This document shows positions 27,795 to 36,924 of a stretch of 64,000 nucleotides of DNA, piece by piece (within the stretch, counting starts at the first letter, position 1; each line of letters starts with the position of its first letter). The stretch comes from Chryseobacterium formosense (lineage in GTDB: Bacteria; Bacteroidota; Bacteroidia; Flavobacteriales; Weeksellaceae). The notes under the pieces are model-generated. The model was not told the DNA's origin, did not search any database, and saw only the letters and a program-made list of their open reading frames with translations. Location of the stretch: assembly GCF_900116415.1 (NCBI RefSeq), contig NZ_FPAP01000003.1, positions 744,001-808,000 on the forward strand, read 5' to 3'. The position numbers and the translations under genes were made by a program.

Positions 27795-28496
27795 TTAACA
27801 GATCAGCAAAAGTCGGCACTCTCCCTTATTTTCCACAGGAGCTCGATGAACACAAGGTAAAACGTTTTGCTCAGGATGATCTACCGCCAATCGCCAAAGA
27901 TGACCATTTCCTAAATTGGTGGGTTGTGCATCAGGCTTTGGTTCATAATGCAAATCGAAGAAATTTTCTCTAAGAAAAGATTCAAAATCACCTTCTGAAC
28001 CGTCATATAATTGACTAAGTTTTTCACGAACTTCAGGAATCAATATTTTTTGTACAACTTGATTATTTGGAATTATATCACTTGCCGCACCATAATAAGT
28101 ACACAAAAAGGTATCTGTTCCAATTGGTGAGCGGTCTACATGATAAGAATATACATCGGTTGAAATAAAATCAAACTCATCATCACGATCATAATTTTTA
28201 AGCAAATTAAGAGAAGGAGAAGCTCCGAAATCTGACAATAATTGCAAATCACTTAATATAATTTCTCTTGCAACACTACCCTTTCCAGATAAGTTTAAAA
28301 CCAAAAGCTCCTCAATAGAAATTTCTGTAATATTTTCTTTTAACTCAAGCTTCGAAACAATTTCTTCAAAATCTCCGGTTAAATTTCTTTCCCAGCACAG
28401 AGCATTTACTTCCCCTTGAAACTCGGTATTTACCAATTCAGAAAAAGAAGAAACCACTTCAACCTGATTATTTTCAGAAAATATATCATTTATCAT
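27795..28496 (-). CDS. DUF1826 family protein
   Basis: The 233-residue protein carries the signature phrases of DUF1826: HVDRSPIGTDTFLCTYYGAASD, an FDLHYEPKPDAQPTNLGNGHL region, WRLAVDHPEQNVLPCVHRAP. These histidine and aspartate positions resemble a metal-binding or 2-oxoglutarate oxygenase-like core, but the function is not established. I recall DUF1826 genes beside zinc genes in some proteobacteria; no such neighbour exists here. It stands alone, divergent from hpt. Coding evidence is good; function unknown. Confidence 0.8.
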   Translation of the reverse strand: MINDIFSENNQVEVVSSFSELVNTEFQGEVNALCWERNLTGDFEEIVSKLELKENITEISIEELLVLNLSGKGSVAREIILSDLQLLSDFGASPSLNLLKNYDRDDEFDFISTDVYSYHVDRSPIGTDTFLCTYYGAASDIIPNNQVVQKILIPEVREKLSQLYDGSEGDFESFLRENFFDLHYEPKPDAQPTNLGNGHLWRLAVDHPEQNVLPCVHRAPVENKGECRLLLIC

Positions 28497-28626
28497 ATCA
28501 ATTTCACAGACTTAATTATCTGCAAAAATAATAAACAACAGTGATACAAATTTAAAGTTAGATCACTTCAAAAACATTTATGCAAATAACCCTACCCTTC
28601 CTAAAAATATTTCAATCAAAAATCCG

Positions 28627-28634
28627 TAACTTTG
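28627..28634 (+). promoter_or_regulatory. hpt promoter -7 element
   Basis: TAACTTTG matches TAnnTTTG. It overlaps a possible TTG start at 28632, which shows that the ATG at 28653 is the real start. Confidence 0.65.
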
Positions 28635-28652
28635 CCGCCTACGAAAAATTTT

Positions 28653-29207
28653 ATGGAAAGTATTCAAGTTCACGACAAAACTTTTGTTCCCTATTTAAAG
28701 GATGCCGAAATTCAGGAAATTGTAAAAGCAACTGCTCTAAAAATTCACGAAGACTATAAAGATGAAGTTCCTGTTTTTATTGGTGTTTTAAATGGTGTTA
28801 TCATGTTTTTTTCAGACCTTCTTAAACATTATCCGGGCTCTTGCGAAATCGCTTTTATCCAGATGAGTTCTTATGCCGGGACAGAATCTACAGGAATTGT
28901 TTATCAGAAAATGGAATTAACGAAAGACGTAAAAGACCGTCACATTATTCTTGTAGAAGATATCGTAGATACCGGAAATACTGTTGAAAGTCTTTTCAAA
29001 TATTTTAATGAAACCCAACGTCCGAAATCTGTAAAAATTGCTTCATTCCTATTGAAACCTGAAGTTTATAAAAAAGATTTTAAACTTGATTATATTGGAA
29101 AAGAAATTCCAAACAAATTTGTACTGGGTTACGGACTGGATTATGATGAGTTAGGGAGAAACCTACCGAATTTATATCAGTTGGAAGACGGACAAATCAA
29201 TCACTAA
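28653..29207 (+). CDS. hpt: Hypoxanthine phosphoribosyltransferase
   Basis: The 184-residue protein shows the PRPP-binding signature ILVEDIVDTGNTV and the flexible-loop region SSYAGTESTG. It converts hypoxanthine (and probably guanine) with PRPP to the nucleotide, in cytoplasmic purine salvage. The start is ATG at 28653 (MESIQVHDKTF) because the promoter element covers the TTG upstream. It is followed by adk, another nucleotide gene, 127 bases downstream, as in other flavobacteria. Confidence 0.95.
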   Translation: MESIQVHDKTFVPYLKDAEIQEIVKATALKIHEDYKDEVPVFIGVLNGVIMFFSDLLKHYPGSCEIAFIQMSSYAGTESTGIVYQKMELTKDVKDRHIILVEDIVDTGNTVESLFKYFNETQRPKSVKIASFLLKPEVYKKDFKLDYIGKEIPNKFVLGYGLDYDELGRNLPNLYQLEDGQINH

Positions 29208-29334
29208 AATGCGATCAGCTTCTAGCTTTTGGCTATTAGCTTTTAAAAATTATATCTAAGTAAAAAGTAATTATTAATTTAAAAATGCTAAGAGCAAGAA
29301 GCCATTCGCCAATTGCCAATAGCGAAACCACATT

Positions 29335-29913
29335 ATGATAAACATTGTTCTGTTCGGTCCTCCAGGAAGTGGAAAAGGAACTCAAGCGCAAAACCTAATC
29401 GAAAAATTCAATTTAAAACAAATCTCAACAGGTGACCTTTTCAGGTTCAACATGAAAAACGATACCGAACTTGGGAAACTGGCTAAATCTTACATCGATA
29501 AAGGAGAATTGGTTCCGGATCAGGTAACGACAGATATGCTGATTGATGAGATCAGAAAACCAAGTGATGCTGCAGGATTTATTTTCGACGGATATCCAAG
29601 AACCGCCGTTCAGACAGAAGCTTTGGAAAAAATCGTAAAAGAAGAATTAAATGACGAGATCGACGTTTGCCTTTCTTTGGTCGTTGAAGATTCTATTTTG
29701 GTTGAAAGACTTTTGAAAAGAGGAGAAATCAGCGGAAGATCAGACGACAGCAATGTTGAGATCATCGAAAACAGAATAAAAGAATACTACACAAAAACAG
29801 CAGAAGTTGCCGAATTGTACAAACAACAAGGCAAATATGTAGAGATCAACGGTGTCGGAGATATCAACGAAATCTCTGAAAAACTTTTCGCTGAAGTTCA
29901 AAAATTTTCATAA
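29335..29913 (+). CDS. adk: Adenylate kinase
   Basis: The 192-residue enzyme interconverts ATP, ADP and AMP. The P-loop GPPGSGKGTQAQ is at residues 7-18, GDLFRFNMKN follows in the AMP-binding part, and FIFDGYPRT is the next conserved block. The lid is short (RGEISGRSDD), as in short-form kinases, so no zinc-binding lid is expected. It sits between hpt and obgE on the same strand. Confidence 0.97.
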   Translation: MINIVLFGPPGSGKGTQAQNLIEKFNLKQISTGDLFRFNMKNDTELGKLAKSYIDKGELVPDQVTTDMLIDEIRKPSDAAGFIFDGYPRTAVQTEALEKIVKEELNDEIDVCLSLVVEDSILVERLLKRGEISGRSDDSNVEIIENRIKEYYTKTAEVAELYKQQGKYVEINGVGDINEISEKLFAEVQKFS

Positions 29914-29928
29914 ATTTTTGATTCAATA

Positions 29929-29985
29929 TTCAAAGTTCAAAATTCAAGGTTTGGAACTTTGAATTTTAAATATAAAACCTTGAAT
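29929..29985. repeat. Two interleaved inverted repeats between adk and obgE
   Basis: TTCAAAGTTC (29929-29938) pairs with GAACTTTGAA (29954-29963). ATTCAAGGTTT (29942-29952) pairs with AAACCTTGAAT (29975-29985). The second left arm lies inside the loop of the first hairpin, and its partner lies outside it. The two stems are therefore crossing: a pseudoknot or two alternative folds. It lies just upstream of the obgE start. Confidence 0.8.
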
Positions 29986-29992
29986 TAAAATT

Positions 29993-30976
29993 ATGTCAAA
30001 TTTTGTAGATTACGTAAAGATTCATTGTAAAAGCGGTCATGGTGGCGCAGGTTCTGCCCATCTTCGTCGCGAAAAATATATCCCGAAAGGTGGTCCCGAT
30101 GGAGGTGATGGAGGTCGCGGTGGACACATCATTATGAAAGGAAATGCCAATGAATGGACTTTACTACCCCTTCGTTACACCCGTCACGTAAAAGCGGAAC
30201 GTGGTGAAAACGGAGGAAAAAACCAGCTGACCGGGGCTTACGGAGCAGACGTTTACATCGAAGTTCCGATTGGGACTATCGCTAAAAACGAAGAAGGCGA
30301 AATCATCGGTGAAATTATGGAAGATGGTCAGGAAATCATCCTGATGGAAGGCGGAATGGGAGGAAAAGGAAACGAACACTTCAAATCTTCTACCAATCAG
30401 ACTCCTAGATTTGCACAACCGGGAATGGATGGTCAGGAAGGTTACGTTGTTTTCGAGCTTAAAATTTTAGCAGATGTAGGTTTAGTTGGTTTCCCAAACG
30501 CTGGAAAATCTACATTATTATCATCTGTTTCTGCAGCAAAACCGAAGATCGCCAATTATGCATTTACTACTTTGACACCCAATTTAGGAATTGTTGATTA
30601 CAGAAATTACAAATCTTTTGTAATGGCAGATATTCCTGGAATTATTGAAGGCGCAGCGGAAGGAAAAGGATTAGGACACCGATTTTTAAGACATATTGAA
30701 AGAAATTCAATCTTATTATTTTTAATTCCTGCCGATTCTGAAGATCATTTTCAGGAATTTAAAATTTTGGAAAATGAGTTGAAAGAATACAATCCTGAAT
30801 TATTAGATAAAGATTTCATTATTTCCGTTTCAAAAGCAGATCTTTTGGATGATGAACTGAAAAAAGAAGTTTCAGCAGAATTCCCTGAAAACAGAAAACC
30901 TTTATTTTTCTCAGGAGTAACCGGAGAAGGTTTAATGGAGCTTAAAGATGCAATCTGGAAAAAACTTCATGGATAG
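29993..30976 (+). CDS. obgE: GTPase Obg (CgtA)
   Basis: The 327-residue protein has the glycine-rich Obg domain ([24 protein letters not shown]) and a G domain with [12 protein letters not shown], the DIPGIIEGA switch region and SKADLLD. It is an essential GTPase for large-subunit assembly and stress response, cytoplasmic and ribosome-linked. It lacks the C-terminal OCT domain, as is usual in this phylum. The stop overlaps the next gene's ATG region by 8 bases. Confidence 0.97.
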   Translation: MSNFVDYVKIHCKSGHGGAGSAHLRREKYIPKGGPDGGDGGRGGHIIMKGNANEWTLLPLRYTRHVKAERGENGGKNQLTGAYGADVYIEVPIGTIAKNEEGEIIGEIMEDGQEIILMEGGMGGKGNEHFKSSTNQTPRFAQPGMDGQEGYVVFELKILADVGLVGFPNAGKSTLLSSVSAAKPKIANYAFTTLTPNLGIVDYRNYKSFVMADIPGIIEGAAEGKGLGHRFLRHIERNSILLFLIPADSEDHFQEFKILENELKEYNPELLDKDFIISVSKADLLDDELKKEVSAEFPENRKPLFFSGVTGEGLMELKDAIWKKLHG

Positions 30977-32009
30977 AAAAATAGTATTTTTTTTAATTAT
31001 CTTAATCAATCAATTTTACTTTTCACAGAGTAAGGTTTTATCAAAAATAGACAGCCTCGAGACAGAACTCGAGGTTGAGTCTTTTGTAAGATCATGTTCT
31101 AAAAGTGAAAAAGACCACTTATCTGAATTTGAATTAAAAACAATTCAGAGTTTTGACGAAAATTATCATTCTGTAACTGAATTATTGCGAAATACTGTAA
31201 AAAAATTAGGAATTACAAAAAGCTTCTACAAAGGAGATTTTGATCATAATGGCAAAACAGATTTGCTTATAATTGGTGATGATAAGACATGTGGTGGATA
31301 TGACTCTGAAACGAAAAAAAACACTTCCTGCAGCTCTGTTGTGATCATAATTTTAGATATCGATGGTTCTTATGAAATAAAAAATTTAGGCCCAAATTTC
31401 CATACATTTGTTATTCCTCTAGTTATTCAAATTAATAGTCAAGACTTTTTGAAAGTTTTCTATGATGTCGCTGTTGAAGATATTAATGCCAAAGAACTTA
31501 TCTTCAATCATCATATTGAATCCAGAATTGTAGAGTATAAATTTGGAAATATCATTGAATACAATCCTCAGCCGGGAAAATTATCTGTAGACAAAATCGT
31601 ATATGAAACTGAAATGTGTTATGGATATTGTCCGATTTTCAAATTAGAAATAAATAAAAACGGAACTTCCACATTTTATGCAGATTCCTATAATTTCATT
31701 GATTTTAAAAATGCAGAGTTCGTAAAAGAGATTTCGGATCCGGATAGAAAAACATTTGAAGTTGTAGTAAAACAAAATAATTTCAGAGAACTTGAAAATA
31801 TTTTAAACTATATTGATTTTCAGAATCTTCTTGATAATTATGCGGTTCACTGGACAGATGATCAATCTTCAAAGCTAAAAATCTTTTATGATAATGGTAA
31901 AGTAAAAACCATTGAAGATTATGGCTTATCAGGAACTTATGGTTTAAAACTTCTTTATAAAAAGCTATTCGATCTACGATTTAATCAAGATTGGAAGCTC
32001 ATAAAATAA
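30969..32009 (+). CDS. DUF6438 domain protein with signal peptide
   Basis: I start at ATG 30969 ([15 protein letters not shown]), where a signal peptide begins, not at the upstream frame start. The reading frame overlaps the end of obgE by 8 bases. The C-terminal half holds a DUF6438 pattern: [20 protein letters not shown], with the GYCP cysteine pair, then DLDNY-like ends. The N-terminal half has a [19 protein letters not shown] stretch, resembling an FG-GAP-like calcium turn. Function unknown. It is followed by a second, shorter DUF6438 gene, 48 bases away. Confidence 0.75.
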   Translation: MDRKIVFFLIILINQFYFSQSKVLSKIDSLETELEVESFVRSCSKSEKDHLSEFELKTIQSFDENYHSVTELLRNTVKKLGITKSFYKGDFDHNGKTDLLIIGDDKTCGGYDSETKKNTSCSSVVIIILDIDGSYEIKNLGPNFHTFVIPLVIQINSQDFLKVFYDVAVEDINAKELIFNHHIESRIVEYKFGNIIEYNPQPGKLSVDKIVYETEMCYGYCPIFKLEINKNGTSTFYADSYNFIDFKNAEFVKEISDPDRKTFEVVVKQNNFRELENILNYIDFQNLLDNYAVHWTDDQSSKLKIFYDNGKVKTIEDYGLSGTYGLKLLYKKLFDLRFNQDWKLIK

Positions 32010-32057
32010 AAATTTGGAACAATTATTGACAGAGGTTTTTAAATTAAAAAAACAAAA

Positions 32058-32546
32058 ATGAAGTATTTATTCAGCCTTTTGGCATTTGCATTTGTATTTT
32101 CTTGCAATTCACAAAAAATAACCTCAAAATATTCAACGATAGAATATGAAGCAGGACCTTGCTTCGGTTCTTGTCCGATCTACAAAATGACGATTAATGC
32201 AGACAGAACAGCAGTTTTAGAAGCAGAACATTTCAATTTTTCTAAAGGGTTTTCTAAAGGTGAATTCGATAAACCCAGAGAAGGTACATTTAAAACAATC
32301 ATTAAAGAAGCTGATTACAAAAAACTCACAACTCTTCTTGACGATTTGAACGCTAAAAGCTTAAATGACAAATACGGAAAACGTAATATTACCGATTTAT
32401 CTACTTCTTTTCTAAGAATTAAATTTGCTGACGGTTCAGAAAAAAACATTGAAGACTACGGAAAAAAAGGAACGGAAAAACTAATGACTGTTTACAAATT
32501 TTTCGAAGATTTAAAGCATAATCAGCAGTGGGAAAAGGTTCAGTAA
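32058..32546 (+). CDS. DUF6438 domain lipoprotein
   Basis: The 162-residue protein has a lipobox (FVFSCNS, cysteine near residue 16) and the DUF6438 signature EAGPCFGSCPIYKMTINAD. It ends IEDYGKKGTEKLMTVYKFF, like the C-terminal half of the preceding gene ([20 protein letters not shown]). The two are tandem paralogs, with this one reduced to the DUF6438 domain. It should be anchored in a membrane. Function unknown. Confidence 0.8.
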   Translation: MKYLFSLLAFAFVFSCNSQKITSKYSTIEYEAGPCFGSCPIYKMTINADRTAVLEAEHFNFSKGFSKGEFDKPREGTFKTIIKEADYKKLTTLLDDLNAKSLNDKYGKRNITDLSTSFLRIKFADGSEKNIEDYGKKGTEKLMTVYKFFEDLKHNQQWEKVQ

Positions 32547-32567
32547 TATTCTTAAATTAATTTAGAG

Positions 32568-32712
32568 TATCTTTGCAGTATATTTCGCGGCATTCTCAGC
32601 CAAATAGTAAATGATTTTACTTAAAAATTCTGTTAAAATACATTTAGCAGATCTGCTAAAAATGATGAAGTATACTGCTTCAACCGCATTATTTTAATAC
32701 ACAATATATATT
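32568..32712 (+). promoter_or_regulatory. Promoter and structured leader of rhlE-type helicase gene
   Basis: TATCTTTG (32568-32575) is a good -7 element. The predicted leader of about 130 bases contains a perfect 18-bp palindrome, TTTAGCAGATCTGCTAAA (32643-32660), and flanking complementary 8-mers GCAGTATA (32575-32582) and TATACTGC (32672-32679) that would enclose it. Confidence 0.6.
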
Positions 32713-33981
32713 TTGTTATTCACAGACTTAAAATTAATTAAGCCCATTCTTGATGCGCTTCAAAATGAAGGCTACGAAAAGCCTACTCCTATTCAGGAAC
32801 AGGCAATTCCTTCCATATTAGAACACAGAGATGTTTTAGGAACAGCACAAACAGGAACAGGAAAAACTGCCGCTTTCGCCATTCCTATTTTACAAAATCT
32901 TACCGAAAGAAAAGCACCGAAAAATAATCATATAAAAGCTTTGATTCTTACTCCTACAAGAGAATTGGCCATTCAGATTGAAGAAAGCTTTAATGCTTAT
33001 GGTAAAAACTTACCCCTCAGAAAATTGGTGATTTTTGGTGGTGTAAAACAGGGAAATCAGGAAGCAGCCTTGAGAAAAGGTGTAGATATTTTGGTAGCAA
33101 CTCCGGGAAGATTGCTGGATTTTGTTGCACAGGGAATTATTTCACTTAAGAATCTTGAAATATTTGTTCTGGACGAAGCCGACAGAATGCTGGATATGGG
33201 TTTTGTACACGATGTGAAAAGAATCATCAAGCTTATACCTCAAAAAAGACAAACTTTATTTTTCTCTGCAACAATGCCGACGGAAATTCAGAAACTGGCA
33301 GATTCTATTCTGAATACTCCGATAAAAGTTTCTGTGACCCCAATTTCCTCTACAGCAGAAACGATTAAGCAATCTATCTATTTTGTTGAAAAAGATGATA
33401 AAATTGCTCTTTTAACCCATATTTTAAAAAATGATATCTCGGGTTCAGTGTTGGTTTTTGCACGAACAAAACACGGTGCCGATAAAATTTCAAAAAAACT
33501 TCAGCAAAGCCATATCACCACAGAAGCGATTCACGGAAATAAATCTCAGAATGCAAGACAAAATGCCCTGAATAATTTTAAATCCGGAAAAACACGTGTT
33601 TTGATTGCCACAGACATTGCTGCAAGAGGGATCGATATCGATGAACTGAAATATGTTGTGAATTTCGAACTTTCCGATGTTGCAGAAACATATGTTCACA
33701 GAATCGGGAGGACCGGAAGAGCAGGTTCTGAAGGGAGCTCAATCTCATTTGTGGACGGTTTAGATTTATTGAATCTGAAAGACACCGAAAAACTGATCGG
33801 AATGAAAATTCCTGTGGTAAAAGATCACCCATTTCACACAGACAATTTGGTTGTTGAAAAAAGAGATTCTAATAATAAACCCTTTACTCCGAGACCTAAA
33901 CCAAAAGATCCGTCTCAACAGAGAAAAGACATTGGTTTTAAAAAACCGAAGAATAAGAGTAATTTTTCGAGAAAGAAATAA
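32713..33981 (+). CDS. rhlE: DEAD-box RNA helicase, RhlE-like
   Basis: The 422-residue protein has the ordered motifs of DEAD-box helicases: TPIQEQAIP, AQTGTGKTAAF, PTRELAIQ, LDEADRMLDMGF, FFSATMP, ATDIAARGID and HRIGRTGRAG, plus a basic C-terminal tail (NKPFTPRPKPKDPSQQRK, NFSRKK). It unwinds structured RNA, probably in ribosome assembly or at low temperature. The start is TTG at 32713: a stop lies in frame 18 bases upstream, and the first internal ATG is well inside the family core. The leader is long and structured. A strong terminator begins at the stop codon. Confidence 0.92.
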   Translation: MLFTDLKLIKPILDALQNEGYEKPTPIQEQAIPSILEHRDVLGTAQTGTGKTAAFAIPILQNLTERKAPKNNHIKALILTPTRELAIQIEESFNAYGKNLPLRKLVIFGGVKQGNQEAALRKGVDILVATPGRLLDFVAQGIISLKNLEIFVLDEADRMLDMGFVHDVKRIIKLIPQKRQTLFFSATMPTEIQKLADSILNTPIKVSVTPISSTAETIKQSIYFVEKDDKIALLTHILKNDISGSVLVFARTKHGADKISKKLQQSHITTEAIHGNKSQNARQNALNNFKSGKTRVLIATDIAARGIDIDELKYVVNFELSDVAETYVHRIGRTGRAGSEGSSISFVDGLDLLNLKDTEKLIGMKIPVVKDHPFHTDNLVVEKRDSNNKPFTPRPKPKDPSQQRKDIGFKKPKNKSNFSRKK

Positions 33982-34020
33982 TAAATAGCAAGCCTTCCGA
34001 TTGGAAGGCTTGCTATTTAT
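33981..34020. terminator. Bidirectional terminator with 18-bp stem
   Basis: The arms 33981-33998 and 34003-34020 are perfect reverse complements around GATT. The hairpin reaches from the helicase stop codon to the stop codon of the membrane protein on the other strand, so it serves both. Confidence 0.9.
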
Positions 34021-35546
34021 TATTTCAATTTATAAACGCTAATCGAATCATACCCAGACTGCCAAGTTTTAATGGGATTCGGATAAGATTTAATCTTATT
34101 TAATTCACTTTCTTTCAAACTATCTATTGTTGTTCGTTTTAAAGTATTTCTTAAAGAGAAAGTATAATCATCTGTCAGGTTATTAACACGAACAGCTAAA
34201 AAGCTTTGCTCTTTGGCTCTTACCAAAAAATGCGTAGGAAATATTAAATACTCTATTTTATTTTTAATTAAAAAGTTTCTAAAATTTCCTGGCTTCATGT
34301 CGTTAAAATAATCTTTATTCGCAACTAATCCGTCTGCAGGAATAACATTAAAACCAGAATAAAAAGCAAATTTTCCCGGAAAATCATAGACAAAGATTCT
34401 TGAGCGCTTAGGAATATTTCTCTCAAATTCTTGTGCTGTTTTCATTACTAGATCATTGGATTTTTTCTCTAACTTAGAATAACTGGCAAAGACATTATTC
34501 TGAAGACTAAAGCTGGTAGTAAGCTTTAACCATGCGATTCCACAGACAAAGATCATAGCACCTAAAAATACAATTCTATCGAAAGCTATTTTTTTTAATA
34601 TACTATTTTCTAAAACACGCATGACATCATAAATAAACATGCCACAGAAAAACATTTGAGAAACAAAATACCACTGTCCTATTTCAGATTGAAATATCAA
34701 ATTATAAATAAGATGAAGAAAACTTCCCAATAAAAATGAAATTTTAATAGCCCGAAAAGGATTTTTTTTGTCTAAAATTAAAAAAACGAAATATAGAACA
34801 CCACAAAGGGCAAATAATTTTGGAAAAAGGTCAAACTTAATATATGGCTGGATGAGAGGGAATGTACTTTTAATCCTACCACTGATCGGAACAGCAGCAT
34901 CAAAATAATAATAGTTTGATCCAATGTACGGAACTGATAAAACAGAAAAACCAATTAATATGATTCCCAAACTTTTAAGATTCCATTTTCGGTAATGCCA
35001 ATATAAAAATCCAAAAGGAAGAACCACGAAAATATGATCTAAACGGGCTAAAAAAACCAGACTACAAATGAAACCAAATAAGAAATCATTCGTTAATCTT
35101 TTAGAAATATAAAATATAAGTAAAGCAAATGTAAAAAATGTGAGATGTGCCTCAATTAGATATAAAGTACCTAAACCAAAAAACATCAGACAATAAAATG
35201 CCAAGCTGAGAATTTTCCCAGTTTTGTTTTCTTTGAAAATCGTTTTTTCTAAAAGGATAAATCCGAAAAAAATTAATAAAACCTGAAAAATCCAGATGAT
35301 ATTTAATACAAAAAATTTATCAAAAGGATTAATTAATTCTGCTAATACACAAAAAAACATCCATAATGGATGAAAGCCATTAGTCAAATAGAGATCATTA
35401 AAACCCATAAAACTATAATGGATAATATTATACGCAATTTGCGGATAGAAAAAACCGTCATCAGCAGGAAACTTCGATGGATTTCCCAAGAAAAAAATTG
35501 AAGAAAGAAAAAGTAGATAATGATAGTTTTTTTTTATGAATTCCAT
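34020..35546 (-). CDS. Polytopic membrane protein, GT-C glycosyltransferase-like
   Basis: The 508-residue protein has about 10-12 hydrophobic segments after a short N-terminal stretch. The first large loop (SKFPADDGFFYPQIAYNI, then TNGFHPLWMF) contains an acidic pair like those at the catalytic loops of GT-C type glycosyltransferases. The C-terminal 130 residues are soluble and could sit in the periplasm. The family link is a pattern judgement; a donor or acceptor cannot be read. It is a single gene with its own terminator. Confidence 0.6.
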   Translation of the reverse strand: MEFIKKNYHYLLFLSSIFFLGNPSKFPADDGFFYPQIAYNIIHYSFMGFNDLYLTNGFHPLWMFFCVLAELINPFDKFFVLNIIWIFQVLLIFFGFILLEKTIFKENKTGKILSLAFYCLMFFGLGTLYLIEAHLTFFTFALLIFYISKRLTNDFLFGFICSLVFLARLDHIFVVLPFGFLYWHYRKWNLKSLGIILIGFSVLSVPYIGSNYYYFDAAVPISGRIKSTFPLIQPYIKFDLFPKLFALCGVLYFVFLILDKKNPFRAIKISFLLGSFLHLIYNLIFQSEIGQWYFVSQMFFCGMFIYDVMRVLENSILKKIAFDRIVFLGAMIFVCGIAWLKLTTSFSLQNNVFASYSKLEKKSNDLVMKTAQEFERNIPKRSRIFVYDFPGKFAFYSGFNVIPADGLVANKDYFNDMKPGNFRNFLIKNKIEYLIFPTHFLVRAKEQSFLAVRVNNLTDDYTFSLRNTLKRTTIDSLKESELNKIKSYPNPIKTWQSGYDSISVYKLK

Positions 35547-35621
35547 TAATTAAAATTTATGTCACCGTTTTACTTTATTTCTCGTCAGATGATTAAATTT
35601 GGTTTATTAGTTACTTAGACC

Positions 35622-36383
35622 TTAAACAAACATTTTCTTAGCATTCTCACTCGTAATTCTCCCAATCTCAGCAAAATCTTTATTGTAAATGTTCACCAGT
35701 TTTCCGACAATGAGATCAAGATATGAGCTTTCATTTCTTTTTCCACGATGCGGAACAGGAGCCAAATATGGGGAATCTGTTTCCAGAACGATTTTATCCA
35801 AAGGAATTTCATGTAAAAACTGATCTATTTTACCATTTTTAAAGGTTACTACTCCACCGATTCCTAAAATAAAATTCAGATCTAAAGCATGTTTTGCCTG
35901 CTCCAAATTCCCTGAAAAACAATGAAAAATCCCACGAAGTTTCGGATGTTTTTTCCTTTCTAAAACCTCAAAAGTTTCATCAAAGCTTTCTCTGGTATGA
36001 ATTACAATTGGCAAATCTTTTTCAATTGCCCAGTCGATTTGTTGTTCAAAAGCTTTCACCTGAATATCTAAAGTCGATTTATCCCAATACAGATCTATTC
36101 CGATTTCTCCGATTGCCGGAAAATGTCTTTGGTCGAGGTAATTTTTTGCGATTTCCAGTTCTTTTTCCCAGGATTCCGGCTTTACATAACAAGGATGCAA
36201 TCCCATCATTGAGAAAATCTGATTTGGATATTCACTTTCCAGTTGAAGCATTTTTTCATGCGATTCAGAATCGATTGCCGGAAGATAAAACTTTGTAATT
36301 CCTTTATCTAAAGCTCTTTGAATTGCTTCTTTTCTGTCTTCATCAAATTCTTCAGAATATAAATGGGTATGCGTATCAATCAT
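35622..36383 (-). CDS. tatD: TatD family metal-dependent deoxyribonuclease
   Basis: The 253-residue protein opens with MIDTHTHLY, the first metal site of TatD hydrolases. It then shows GLHPCYV, AIGEIGIDLYWD, IVIHTRESFDET, GIFHCFSGN and LETDSPYLAP, in the family's order. Known members act as 3'-5' exonucleases or DNases in the cytoplasm. It is the last gene of a likely operon with the DUF4269 gene (gap 4 bases), the GSCFA gene and the polyprenyl synthase gene. Confidence 0.93.
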   Translation of the reverse strand: MIDTHTHLYSEEFDEDRKEAIQRALDKGITKFYLPAIDSESHEKMLQLESEYPNQIFSMMGLHPCYVKPESWEKELEIAKNYLDQRHFPAIGEIGIDLYWDKSTLDIQVKAFEQQIDWAIEKDLPIVIHTRESFDETFEVLERKKHPKLRGIFHCFSGNLEQAKHALDLNFILGIGGVVTFKNGKIDQFLHEIPLDKIVLETDSPYLAPVPHRGKRNESSYLDLIVGKLVNIYNKDFAEIGRITSENAKKMFV

Positions 36384-36387
36384 TATT

Positions 36388-36900
36388 TTAAAATTTCAAA
36401 AGATCTTCGTAAGGATTTTCTAAATGTAAAAGCATTCCGAAAGCTTGTTCGGTTTTCATTCCTTGTTTCTTGAGATCTATTATTTTTTGTTTAAACTTCT
36501 CTCCTTTTTCCTGTAAAATTTTGTATTCGGCAATCATGTGGAGATAAGCATTCTGTTGTGTTGTCGGTTTGTTTTGTCCGAAAATTTCGATAGAAAATTC
36601 TTCTAATTTAAAATTACAAACTAATGATTTTTCATTATTAATTTTAAAAATTTCAATATTTAAATCAAAATCCTTAAATGCTTGAATTAAAAATTTTTCA
36701 AACTCAACTTTATCCTTAACCTCGCAAATAATATCCAAATCACTTTCTTCAATATCAATTTCGATCGGAATAGTTCCTGCTAAGATTGGAGAATAATTTT
36801 TTAATATATCAAAGATTTTATATTTTGTGAGAACCTCATAAATTATTCTCTGCCTTTCATTTCCGATTTTCAGATAATCAAGCTTTGTAAAATCAATCAT
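36388..36900 (-). CDS. DUF4269 nucleotidyltransferase-like protein
   Basis: The 170-residue protein fits DUF4269. Its core LAGTIPIEIDIEESDLDIICEV is a nucleotidyltransferase-like strand pair with acidic residues (DID...DLD) that could bind metal. The rest is helical, with the phrase KTEQAFGMLLHLENPYEDLL at the end. No substrate is known. It sits 4 bases upstream of tatD and shares the operon. Confidence 0.75.
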   Translation of the reverse strand: MIDFTKLDYLKIGNERQRIIYEVLTKYKIFDILKNYSPILAGTIPIEIDIEESDLDIICEVKDKVEFEKFLIQAFKDFDLNIEIFKINNEKSLVCNFKLEEFSIEIFGQNKPTTQQNAYLHMIAEYKILQEKGEKFKQKIIDLKKQGMKTEQAFGMLLHLENPYEDLLKF

Positions 36901-36924
36901 TTTAATAACATTAATCTTTGAACC

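Noticed and set aside
27758..27973. Plus-strand frame over the DUF1826 gene
   Set aside because: It is the reverse shadow of the DUF1826 coding strand, which has clear family motifs.
28632..28653. TTG start for hpt
   Set aside because: It overlaps the promoter element TAACTTTG, so transcripts would start downstream; ATG 28653 fits the family.
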